64,000 nt of DNA from Carettochelys insculpta (lineage: Eukaryota > Chordata > Testudines > Carettochelyidae): positions 13,138,010 through 13,202,009 of the forward strand of contig NC_134144.1 of assembly GCF_033958435.1 (NCBI RefSeq), written 5' to 3'. This document shows, piece after piece, positions 45,428 through 56,034 of the stretch (position 1 is the stretch's first letter; each line of letters begins with the position of its first letter). The translations under genes and the position numbers were made by a program. The notes under the pieces were generated by a model. That model worked only from the letters and a program-made list of their open reading frames with translations, did no database searches and had not been told where the DNA came from.

Positions 45428-45635
45428 ATCTACACTCAGAGGTAAAATCGATTTTAGAAATGTGTAGCTGGAATTGACTTACCTAAAGTTGATTTTTGTC
45501 ACTGTCCACCCAGTGGGAGGTCAATGGGAGAAACTCTCCCATCGACTTCGTGCACCTCGCGACTGCCAGGAGTACGCGGGTTGAAGGCGGTGCCGTGACA
45601 GTTCCATTTAGTGCATCCGCACTAGGTGTGCTCAA
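45428..45635. mobile_element. Possible Harbinger-type MITE
   Basis: The left edge GGCCAGATCTACACTCAGAG resembles the family terminus, and internal words (AAATCGATTTTAG, GGTCAATGGGAG, TCCCATCGACTTCGTGC) match related MITEs. The right terminus (GTGCATCCGCACTAGG) is weak. Confidence 0.45.
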
Positions 45636-47809
45636 CCAAATCCCTGAATATTGACCATCAGCCCGTCCATCTTCCCATAAGAGATATTTGATATTCCCTT
45701 CGATACTGTCCTCTGTGGTGACCTTGCAAAAGCTGACCTGGCCCTCTGTAGATAACAGAGCAAGCAGCCCTGAAGAGTTAAAAATTTGTCTGTTATCTGG
45801 TTAAAAATGGCAATTCTGCTCCACGCCAGCTTTCCCTGGCGATGCTTATAGCTCTAAACTTAGCAGCTACGCAGTGTTTCAGGGCTTGTTCAGACAATGC
45901 TAGCAAAGCATATCAGCATGCCGACACCTGCAGAAAAGCCCTATAGTATGTCATGTATCTTATATATGCAGGTCTATGCATCATTTCTCAGCTTCTGCCA
46001 AAATCCTTGAGGTTTGGCCCATCATGGTGACCGTCCAGGTGGGAGCTAAAGTCAGAACATCTTGAAAAAAGCGGTGGATGGGAATTGAATTCCCTGGCAC
46101 CGTAACGCTGCTTCTGATTGAGTGCGCAATGACTGTCTTGCATTAGTGGCTCTGCTGCCAGTCTCACTGCTCTGGAAAGGGGTTTTGCAATGTTACGTGT
46201 AGCACAGGCTATCCCGCTGATGGCTAATGGTCTCCGACAGGTTGTATCTGATCCTTTAAGTCAGGGGTGAGGAACCTCGTTTGGGTCGGGGGCCATGGAG
46301 GCCACATAAAAGTGAGAAGAGAAAACCAAAAAACCCACAAACCCCTCACTGATGTGGTCCCTGACTGAGACACCTCACTGGTTCTGGGAGAGGGCTGCTG
46401 GGAAGCAGGTGCAGGCTCTGAGCGGGAGGGAGAGCGCTGGAGCAGGCTGCGGGGGTCGGGAGCTGGGGGGGAAGTAAGGCGCATAAGCGGGGTGGGGGGT
46501 GAAGTCTGCGCAGGAGAGGGGGACAGAGGCCGGCTGGACGATGGGGGGGCATTTACTGCCCCATGGCCCTCACTGCCACCCCCTCCCCAGCTGGGGGAAG
46601 GGCAGCGCAGAGAAAAGCACCTTGGAGAGGTTTTTCTCCCGGCTCCCTGGCAGCGCCCCACTGGAATTCCAGCCAGTCAGAGTGGCAGGGAGGGGGACAG
46701 AGTCCGGAAGTCGTGTGTTACCGTTCCCGCAGCCGGAGGGGGAGGAGTGGCAGCAGAAACACAAGTGCCAACAGCGACAGCAGCCGAGCCTCTTCCTGCC
46801 CGACCAGGAAGAACCCATGGACTGGATCCGGCCCCAGTTTGCCTGATCTGGACAGCAGGGCTCAGGCTCCCCCACCTCCACCCCGCGTGGGGAGCCCTGA
46901 GCCTCAGGGTCTGGACTTAGGCAAGCCAGGGTGTGAATCTGTACCGCAGGCCGAGGGCACTGCATAAACTCACGATAACAGATGTGGCTTATTCGTGTGG
47001 TCAGATTCCAGGCGTGATGGCGCTGCCTGCCGGGTTTGAAATGCTCATCATGGGCTTGAGTTTTGGCCTACCTGGAGAGTAAATTACAACTCAGCGTGAG
47101 CAATGTTGGCAGGACCCCCCAAAACAATTAGCTCCGCTAACGAGAAGCATTTTTAATTGTATCTGGAGAGGGGCTGACAAGCATCAAGGGCTGTGGGGCG
47201 AGGTGGGAGGGGGGCCCATCTCCATGCTCCTGTAAGGGGCGGAGCCATTGGTGGAAGGGGCGGGGACTAGGGCAGGCAGCTGGTCCCCCACCTTATCAGA
47301 GCCGCACGGAGTGGCACAGCAGCACTGCCATGGCACTTCAAAGGGGGCAGCTGTGTCCTATGCCCCTTCCCCACCCCCCTCCGCAGGCCTGGATACAGGC
47401 ACATTTAAGGACGTGTTCACCTCTTCAGGTCTACTGGCTGATTCTCCCCCTGCCTCCACCTCCTACATCTGTATGACTCATATTGTAGGCTGTGCTATAA
47501 ATAGATGGACCTGAGCTGCCAATTCTCATCCATATTTCACCCTCGCTTCCAGCCAAAAATCAAGACTGTGCAGATCCAGGATACTGAGCCAGCCCAGTAC
47601 AGACATGGGGTACAGCTACAAAGTCCAGTTCTGAATCCCAATGAGAATATAATCATTGCTCCCCCACAGTTAGGAAGTGTTTGTACCCAGGGGTTTATTC
47701 GAGTCCCAGGTCACATTCTAATGTATAAAAAGTAGGATGAAATGACACCTCAGACTAATTACACTGACTCGTTTTTGCCTCATTGTCTCACCCTCAGCTG
47801 TCCTCTCAG
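45636..47809. other. Unassigned; GC-rich stretch 46262-46970
   Basis: A hAT-like terminus CAGGGGTGAGGAACCTCG occurs at 46262, but no partner end was found. The following GC-rich 0.6 kb opens overlapping frames on both strands, with no family resemblance. The rest shows nothing recognised. Confidence 0.4.
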
Positions 47810-47811
47810 TA

Positions 47812-48126
47812 CAGGTTGAACCTCTCTAATCCGGAACTCTCTTGTCCGGCAACATCTGTAATCCAGCATGATTTTAGTTAGCCGGATGACCACTTATCAT
47901 GGGTGTGGCCAAGTTTCCTGTGATCTCACAGAGTTTGTTTCCAGCCACCAGTCCTGGCTGTAAGTGTTCTGTGCTGTTATTTAGCCGCAGTTTAGTCTTC
48001 CAAGAGCCTAGTTCCAGTGGAAATGTTGGTTATGTGCTAGACAATATTGACCTCCTGTGATCTGGCAAATTCTCTTGTCCGGCAACAGTCATGTCCTGAG
48101 GGTGCTGGATTAGAGAGGTTCCCCTG
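47812..48126. mobile_element. Tigger-like MITE with TA duplication
   Basis: A 315-bp element with termini CAGGTTGAACCTCTCTAATC and GGATTAGAGAGGTTCCCCTG, flanked by TA (47810-47811 and 48127-48128). Internal TTGTCCGGCAACA repeats occur near both ends. The copy at 14721 is the same family. Confidence 0.82.
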
Positions 48127-48128
48127 TA

Positions 48129-49417
48129 TTATCTACCAGTCTGATCCAAAGTGACACTGGATCACCAAAGGTGCGCTTCTGCCCACAGTTGTGCTTAGCT
48201 GAAGGGACAGAAAGACATCAGCACGTGTCTTGCCTTACACTTCACTGCCTCTGCCCGCAGAGATGGAGGGGAGGGGCAGTGAGAGAGACGGAACTAACAA
48301 AAAGGGGAAAAAGTACAGCAAGGAAGTCGGAGGCAGACTTCCAGTTGTGGATTATTTCTCACTGAGGCTCTAATTAGGAAGCTTCTTATGGAACTGTGAA
48401 GCTGTCAGGCTGCCAAATGTCAGAGTGTTTCAGAGATCAGGGGAGCCTCCTGTCTGTAGCGGTTACAGTTTGGTGCCATGATCCTCCTGGGTCTTTCCAA
48501 CATTTGTGACTAACACTATGCGCTGCTGTCACCTTTAGGGGGCTGTGAGGCAAAGCGGGGGCTTTCTCTCCTTCCCCAAATAAACCCTGCCTCATGCCTG
48601 GCCTGTTCATACTTGTTTGGTGTGGAGAGGGATAATCTAGCGTTCAGAGCTAGCTCCCTACTTGTGGCTGTAGTACATCAGAGATTCCGTTTCAGAGGTG
48701 CAACATGTCAGTCTGCTAAATTAATACGGTATTTTTAAAGAGGCACATTTTTAATGGCCGCTGACAAAAAGCTGGAGTCTGATCTCTGTTTCATGTGTGC
48801 CAGTGTCAGCGACGGGCCGTGGAGTGGGCTATAGCTACACTCAACTCAGAGTTTATTCAGTGTGATGTTTAAGCACGTGCTTCTAATTAAGCACGTGTTT
48901 AAATACTACCCTGTGTTGTGCCCTACACTCTCATATGCTCTAGGTTGTATGGTAGGTGCTCTCTTCTTACTGTGGTGTAAAGGGGATGACAATCTAGCCT
49001 CAAATGTTTTCTTTTAACAAACCCAAACCTCATATAATGGGGGGGGGGAAGTGAGTCCTTAGTACTAACATTTATCAAGCGAAAAAAACAATATAGTTCT
49101 GTCCCTTGAACACTATAGTGCGGGCACCACAGAGAAGGTGGCTTCTATCAAGCACATAATATGTCTAGCTCCCAGTATGTTTCATTAAAGCAGTGAGGCT
49201 CTCTTAGCTGTCTCACCCAGGGAGCATGCTTGACCCTGCTCAGAAATGAAATGTTACTAATGAATAACTTACATTCAACACACTTTCTGGGTGGAATGAA
49301 ATCTAATCAGCGTTTGTAAACAAGTGTTGCCATTTAGCTTACTGAATATCGCAGTCCAGTTTAACATGGTTCCTACTGCTTGCATATAAAGTTCTATGCA
49401 TGTGTCTCTGGGTAAAC
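48129..49417. other. Unassigned intergenic/intronic sequence
   Basis: No exon or repeat boundary recognised. Confidence 0.45.
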
Positions 49418-49431
49418 GTATGTTGGAACAA

Positions 49432-49633
49432 GTATCAGAGAGGTAGCCTCTTTAGTCTGTATCTTCAAAAACAACAAGAAGTCCTGTGGCACTTTATAGA
49501 CTAAACAGATATTCTGGAGCATACGCTTTCGTGGGCAAAGACCTGCTTCATCAGATGCATTCGTCTTTGCCCACGAAAGCTTATGCTCCAAAATATCTGT
49601 TAGTCTATAAGGTGCCACAGGAGTTCTTGTTGT
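49432..49633. mobile_element. PLE-derived palindromic insertion with 14-bp TSD
   Basis: The minus half (AGAGAGGTAGCCTCTTTAGT…GCATACGCTTTCGTGGGCAA) and plus half (TTTGCCCACGAAAGCTTATG…TAAGGTGCCACAGGAG) meet near 49560 around GCATTCG. GTATGTTGGAACAA flanks the unit perfectly at 49418-49431 and 49634-49647. Confidence 0.85.
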
Positions 49634-49647
49634 GTATGTTGGAACAA

Positions 49648-51955
49648 TAATTTTAACAGAAGTCTTATACCCAGTGTGTCATTTTTCTGAGGATTGATGA
49701 GTTAAAAGATATTTGCGTAATAAAAGAGAGAAAACTGGGCTTTTTATAAAGTTATGTTTTATTTGAGTCCAAGGCAGTTCTAAACAGTGATATTGTGTTA
49801 TTATGTTCCTATGATTTCAGAGATGACATGGCCAGTCATCATAGCTGGGTTTAATTCCTGTAATTGTAGGACTTAAGCCTCCATTCCATGTTACATTCCC
49901 AACTGTAATCCTCATGATTTATGTGTTATGTGATACTTGTCTTTCATTTTTCACATCCTTAGCAAAAGCACACTACTCACTGTTTTGATGTCAGACCCAT
50001 GTAAGATATTCTTCCCAATACAATTACCATCACTGGGAACTAGGACTTCTTTTCTATTTCCCTGCTGACTGGAAATGAGATCTGTTGCCACCCGTCACCT
50101 AGTACCTAAGCACCGTCTTTCTTTCTTTCTGTCTTTCTTTCTGCCTTTCTTTCTTGTTGTTTGCATGGGAACAGCCATATGGGATCAAACCTGTGGCCCA
50201 GTATCAAGCCCTCTGACAGTGGCACCGCAGCTCCCCAGTCTAACCCAATGCTACTCTCCATAGTCAGCTGGCTCCTCAAGTTTGGAAAAATACTGTAGGG
50301 CTGTAAAGTCCATTTCACAGTCCCACCGCTTACGGAGGGCTGGAAGCTCAGGAATCTTCTTTGTGTTATTCAGAAGGAATGATCAGAGCAAGGGCAGTAA
50401 TGGAGTGATCCATCCCTTGTCATCCAGCCCCTGCTTAGAGATACCCAAAGCATGGGATTGCATCTCTGACCATCTTGCCTAATTGCCCAGGATGAAGGAA
50501 ATTTCTATAAAAACATGGTGGGTTTAGCTCGCAGTACATCCCAGGTCTCCACTCAGGCTGAGCCACTGTTGTTAACGTTTTTCTTACACAGTTCTCAAGT
50601 AATTTAATTTTTACCATGTAACAATAGTGAACTACCAAACATCTCAGGCACAGTAGAAAAGGTATTGTTTTAGCCTGTTCCCTGCTCCCCATTCCCGACT
50701 TGTCAGGCACGGTGACACGGCTCCCTCACGCCCACCCAAACGGTCCCAACAAACAGAAAATTATTTCCAACTGGCAAACATGTTGTTTACTTTCCAGGAA
50801 AATTGAACTTTCCAGTCTGACAGTTGATCAAGGGATTCCTCCCCCCCCCACTGCTGTCAGCAGGAAGAAGTGTTTAAACACAGGGATGGGAGTTTAAACA
50901 TTTTCTCATTATCACAGAATAAATAAATAAATAAAATAAAAGGCATTGAGCCCAGTGGACCACCTGCTGTGAGAGTAATGAAGCTGTGTCACATGACCAG
51001 AGTGAGAGGACTTTTATCTCTGCCCTCAATATCATTACTGAAGTGACACCTGTCACATGACCCAAGTCAGGTCTTTTATCTGTGTTCCCCAAATGCAGTT
51101 CTGGGTTATGCGGGGAGAGGGGGCCTGGTGCATGGTGCACTGCCCATTTGTGCCATTATGGATGGAGTTTTGTCAGCATTTGTACTCGAACTCTGGTTTT
51201 TCTCGGGGTTTATAAATTGGCCACACAAATTCACGCACGGCAGAAGCAAAACCGAGACTCTTAGCCCGGCAGATTCACTTTTTGTTTAAAGGCAAATATT
51301 CACTTTAAAAGTCTGCTGTTAAATTGTGCACCCTTTAAACACAGATGGTTGCTAACTGGGATGGCTTTTTCACACCAATGTCTTTTAAATACAGATATCG
51401 TTGTGAGGCTGGTTTGTTGTGGTGTGGGGTGGGCGTGGAGGGGGAGGGGCTGGAGGCTGGAGGCTGAAGTCCTCCATTTACATTGGCCACCAGCCCTACC
51501 TATCTTGAGGGAGAGTCCTGAAGGTGTTGGGGAGAGGAGAGGTCACATGGTCCTTGGCCTCGCTACTGATGCTGCTTCCAAGGTGCCTCCCCAGGCCATT
51601 TCTGAAAGGGTTTGATTCTGATGTGTTCGCTGGCAAATGCATAACTTCTCACGCTGGCCTCCGCACAGCAGCGACAATACTCGGCGCTGGCACTCTTTTC
51701 ATCCACGACAAGCATCAAGTAATTATGAGCTCGGAACTGCTCACAGGGAGCGAGGCGACCCATACAAAGGCAAGCCCAGGCTGGCTCTGGCCTGCGGGTG
51801 CTGCCTGGCAGGGGAAGGAAGCAGCTCTGTGTTCCTCACACCCTGCACTGTGCCAGCGGAGGGGGATACAAGCTCAGGGGAGCACTGGCCTGGAGGCTTT
51901 TCCCTCCACTGTTCCCATGGGCTGCGAGGAGTGGGCAGAGCAAAGCCACATGTGC
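49648..51955. other. Unassigned; CTTT microsatellite
   Basis: A CTTT-rich microsatellite lies at about 50113-50157 and an AAAT run at about 50919-50940. No exon recognised. Overlapping frames near 51524-52042 lack motifs. Confidence 0.45.
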
Positions 51956-52429
51956 AGCAGGGGTGACCAACCAGTTAGAGACTCAGAGCCATGGATAGAG
52001 TGCAAAGAGCCACGTATTATATATTCATTTGTATTTAGCTAGCTAATTAAATACTATCTATGTACAGATAGATATATAGATAGGTAAAAATACATATACA
52101 ATACATTGCTCCATGCCCTCCCCCTCCCCCAGAGCCAGACGCTCCCAGCTCCCCAGTCTAACCCAATCCTCCTCCCCTTCCCCAGAGCCAAGCTCCCCCC
52201 AGAGCCAGACACTGCCAGTCCTGCCCCCTGCTCTAACTCAAATGCCTGCGGCTCACCAGAACTGCCATTGCCGCTGCTGCCGTCACGCAATTCTCCCACC
52301 AGCTCCAAGGGTGTGCGTGCAGAGAGGCAGGTGGCTCTCCCCACACGTGGCTCTGAGCAGGAGCTGCATTTAATGGCTCAAAGTGCTGCATGCAGCTCAA
52401 GAGCCACAGGTTGGCCACCCCAGTGTTAG
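51956..52429. mobile_element. hAT-like element
   Basis: The left terminus CAGGGGTGACCAACCAG and right terminus GAGCCACAGGTTGGCCACCCCA are an inverted pair. Subterminal GAGCCACGT / CAAGAGCCACAG words recur. The GC-rich interior is non-coding. No exact 8-bp duplication was found. Confidence 0.6.
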
Positions 52430-52849
52430 AGCATCCGTTTCAATGCCCTCTCTTGGCCAAAGTCCCACCTACAAATTCCCTACATTTCCACCATAAAATT
52501 AGGCATAGAAAAAGAGTGCCATGGGGCAGCATATTCCCCCATCCCAGGAGCACAAGGTATAATATGTCCCTTTGGTAATTTGGGCTTTAAGGGGCACAGG
52601 AATGTAGAAGAGTTTTTAGTTCTGAAAAGCAGCTGCTCTGCAGTTGCAAAAACTACTTTCCATAGGACTCTGTAATACGTAGTCCCAACAGACACCACTG
52701 TGAAAAAATGACCTGCTTCTAATCTTCCAGTTTGCAGAGTTCTGTGAGAGTTCTGTTTACTACAAATCCTTGTTAACTTAACTTGGTTTTGGTGGTTATG
52801 ACCCCTAGGTAGGAGGACACATCAGACCATAATCATTCCAGAACAGACT
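52430..52849. other. Unassigned spacer
   Basis: No feature recognised. Confidence 0.4.
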
Positions 52850-53243
52850 TTATAGTCCTTGGTTCTCTGATCCTTCCTGTCCTGTGAGCGAAGGAAAGCA
52901 GAAGATTCTGGAAGGGAGCCATGAGCTAGTTAAGTGGTATTGAGTGGACTGTTTTGGTTTGATGGAACACTAGTCCAGCTTCTGTGGGAAGATGAACTGT
53001 ATAGTCTGGATGGCCTCCATCTCCATGAATAGCAAACCTATCAGCTGGCTGCAGTAGTTAGAAAGGCATTTCACTGAAAAAAGGGGGAAGGTAAAAATGG
53101 GGAAGACGTTAGCACAAAATCAAGATCCTGAGAATAAAATCCGTTAAGGAACCAAAGGGGAAAAACAGAAGAAATTGCCTGTAGAAGCCTGAGCAACAGT
53201 CAAGAGTCATTGGCATTAGTAATTTATGAGTCTACATTCAGTA
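52850..53243 (+). pseudogene. CR1 LINE, 5' portion remnant
   Basis: The words GGATGGCCTCCATCTCCATG and GTTAGAAAGGCATTTCACTG resemble the endonuclease part of CR1 ORF2, in the order expected upstream of 53881-54885. Heavily decayed. It ends where a Tigger-like MITE is inserted. Confidence 0.4.
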
Positions 53244-53590
53244 CAGTAGGGTCTCAACATTCGCAAGGGTTCCATGTTGAGAACTCTCGCGAATTTCATG
53301 AATATGGCAGCTGCTCCTCGCCCAGAGCCCCGGCGAGGCATCAGCTAATGGCACTCCCAGCCTGGAGCCCTGGCGAGGTGGCAGCTGTCGGTGCTCCTAC
53401 CAATGGAAGTGGCGGCTGGCGGTACTCCCTGCCCCAGAGCCCTGGAAAGTGGCAGCCACTAGCGCTCCCCACCCCAGAGCCCTGGGAAGCGGCAGATGCT
53501 GGTTCTCCCTGCCCCAGAGTACCGGGAAACGGCTGCTCATGAATAATTGAATTCATGAGCAATAAGTTTGCAAATATGGGGACCCTACTG
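53244..53590. mobile_element. Tigger-like MITE with TA duplication
   Basis: A 347-bp element starting CAGTAGGGTCTCAACATTCG and ending AATATGGGGACCCTACTG. TA lies on both sides (53242-53243, 53591-53592). The GC-rich interior repeats AGAGCCCTGG-type words several times. The terminal inverted repeat and TA target fit the pogo/Tigger group. Confidence 0.85.
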
Positions 53591-53786
53591 TATTTTTGGT
53601 GTTACTTGAAATCTGATTGGTTGAGTAACACAACTGAAATGTTAAACTTAATGGTTATAGCCTATTTTGGAATGATTTAGAGAACAAAATAGGAGGCAGA
53701 GAGGCACTCAAAGTCAAAAATAGCATTATCTGTTTCTGAGTCATGGTACCTGAAGAAAATGATCTTGAGTGTTTATGGATTATCTA

Positions 53787-53880
53787 GACAAGGCACATGA
53801 AGTGATATCTCTTATTGGACCAACTTCCATGAGAAAGGCAAGCTTTCAAACTTACACAGAGCTCTTCTTCATGTCTTAAT
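53787..53880 (+). mobile_element. Short interspersed fragment (PLE-like)
   Basis: ATCTAGACAAGGCACATGAAG, TATCTCTTATTGGACCAACT, AAGCTTTCAAACTTACACAG and AGCTCTTCTTCATG follow the order of a very common turtle repeat related to PLE 3' ends. It interrupts the CR1 remnant. Confidence 0.45.
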
Positions 53881-54885
53881 TAGTGTCTTAACAGATAAAG
53901 CACAAGTTGAGATGTTCTCCAGACCACTAAATCACAGGTAAGAACAGAATAACCTCTTCCTCTTGCATTTATCTATAACTTGCAAACAAAAAAAGCTGCA
54001 TGATCATGGGAGGACTTCAGTTTTGGATACATGTAGTAGGTCTCATGCTGCCAGTACTAAAATGTTGTTAGAAATTCTAAATACAGATAATTTTCTGTCC
54101 CAAAAAGTGTTGCAGCTGCTAATTCTTGACAGATAAAGAGGAAATTGGTCACATAACTAAAATTTAATGGTAGTTTAGATACAAGTGATTATGATTTGAT
54201 CGCATTTATAATATGTGAACAGAATAAAATCCAAATCAGTAGTCTATGTACTTGGTGTTTTAAAAGTGCCAATGTCATAAAGCTGAAAATAGTTATAAGC
54301 TGTAGCTGCTGAAAGGAAGAATTTAATTAGAAAAAATATGAATGATCATTGAGAAAGGTTTAGGAATATTTTAGAAAATGCCCAAAAATCCACAGTTCTA
54401 CAATTAAGAAAAAAGGCTTTATTGGATACAAAAAAAGTGAGCTAATTTACAGGGCAAGTGCAGTCAGCTATAAAATTAACAATATATAACAAATGGAAGG
54501 AAGGGAAAGTTGATAGTACTGAATATAAATGAGAAGCTAGGAATTGTGGAAAATTGATAGTGGATGCAAAGGGACACAAGGAGAAATATATAAAATATAC
54601 AAAAGCTTATGCTCCAAAATAGGTTAGTCTAAAAGGAGAAATACGTGGCCATCACAGATGAAGAAGATAAAAATGGAGGCTCTTAGGTATAAGGAAAAAA
54701 ATCTTGACAATGGTAGGTCCATTACTAGATGGAAATAGTAGAATTATCAATAATAATGCAGTACAGACAGAAGTGTTCAATACATACTTCTGTTTTGCAT
54801 GGGGAGTGGGGAGCAGATGATGCATTCTCATCATACAATGGTAATAGCTATTTCCATTCCACTAGTATCTGAGGAGATTGTTAAC
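53881..54885 (+). pseudogene. CR1 LINE ORF2 remnant, before the PLE insertion
   Basis: The order of decayed words matches a CR1 ORF2: ATGGGAGGACTTCAGTTTT, AATTTTCTGTCCCAAAAAGT, AGATAAAGAGGAAATTGG, then GGTCCATTACTAGATGGAAA, AATTATCAATAATAATGCAG, GAAGTGTTCAATACATACTTC and TTCCATTCCACTAGTATCTG. It stops at the 13-bp duplication 54886-54898 and continues at 61811. A short PLE-like scrap is present at about 54600-54640. Confidence 0.7.
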
Positions 54886-55164
54886 AGTACTTACTAATAA
54901 CAGAGAGGAAGCCGTACTAGTCTATACACTATCAAAACAAAAAGCAGTCAAGTAGCACTTTAAAGATTAGCAGAATAGTTTATTAGGTGAGCTTTCGTGG
55001 GACAGACCCACTTCTTCAGACCATAGCCAGACCAGAACAGACTCAATATTTATTAAGGCACAGAGAACCAAAAACAGTAATCAAGGAGGACAAATCAGAA
55101 AAAGATAGTCAAGGTGAGCAAATCAGAGAGTGGAGGGGTGGGGGGGAAGGTCAACCCCTCCACT

Positions 55165-55546
55165 CTCTGATACATATCTTCTCTGGAAATACCATCACTG
55201 GACCTAACCAGGTTACTCACAGAATCACGGGCACTTTCTCATGCTCCTCCACTAACATCATATATGCCATCATGTGCCAACAATGCCCAGATGCTTTGCA
55301 TATTGGACAGACTTCTCACTCCCTTAGACAAAGGGTCAATGGGCACAAAACAGACATCAAAACACTCCAGATCCACAAACCAGTTAGTCAACATTTTAAT
55401 GGAATGGGGCATTCTGTCAATGACCTAAAGGTGTGTGTGTTACTGAAAAGGAATTATCGCGCCGTTTTGGAAAGGGAAATGGCCGAGCTGGCTTTTATAT
55501 TCAAATTCGGCACATTAACATATGGTTTAAATTGTGATGGGAACTT
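55165..55546 (+). pseudogene. PLE GIY-YIG endonuclease domain, interrupted by DIRS C
   Basis: The frame has SGNTITGPNQVTHRITGTFS, CSSTNIIYAIMCQQCPDA, then LHIGQTSHSLRQRVNGHK and KPVSQHFNGMGHSVNDLK. It ends in LEREMAELAFIFKFGTLTYG and NCDGNF, where DIRS C begins. The YIG motif reads HIG here. The order and Cys pair are those of the 36.5-37 kb copy. The open frame continuing into DIRS C is accidental. Confidence 0.85.
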
Positions 55547-55735
55547 CTTCTTCGAGTGTCCCCGTGGGTGCTCCACATTAGGTGTCGGGCTCGCCCGGCG
55601 CCGCAGATCGGATCTTCCAAGCAGTTTCTGCCGGACCGCGCATGCGCCGGTGCGCGCCGCTCCCCTGCGCGCTCCCGGCCACGCGCGCGATCCGGTCCCC
55701 GCCAGTTCCTCTTAACCGCCGTCGGCTGCAGACGG
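55547..55735 (+). repeat. DIRS C left inverted terminal repeat
   Basis: It begins CTTCTTCGAGTGTCCCCGTG and runs to about CTTAACCGCCGTCGG. Its inverse lies at about 61320-61497. It is CpG-rich (CGCGCATGCGCCGGTGCGCG). Confidence 0.9.
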
Positions 55736-56034
55736 AATCCAACTAGGCTAAGGCCAAGTATTGTATTCAACGACTTTATCTGTTTTTTCTTAAAGTTTTT
55801 TTCAGGCACTTAGGCTACTATAAGCTAGCCGGTTGTTATTTTGTAAAAAAAAAAAAAACCAAAAAACAACAACGAACAAGCTAGGAGAGGGACAGCTCAG
55901 CCAGTCCCAGTAACAAGCGCCGGAGGCCAGGAGCTAGGGCTATCAGCCCTCCTGCTAAGGCAGGCCATCGGACGGGGAAAACGGCACAAAGAAGGTGCTA
56001 AGTACCCACTTAAAAACTCAAAGACTCATCAACA

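Noticed and set aside
46224..46967. Overlapping GC-rich frames up to 145 codons on both strands
   Set aside because: Composition effect; no motif, no splice context, no agreement in one frame.
50113..50157. Regulatory polypyrimidine tract
   Set aside because: Simple CTTT microsatellite without adjacent exon.
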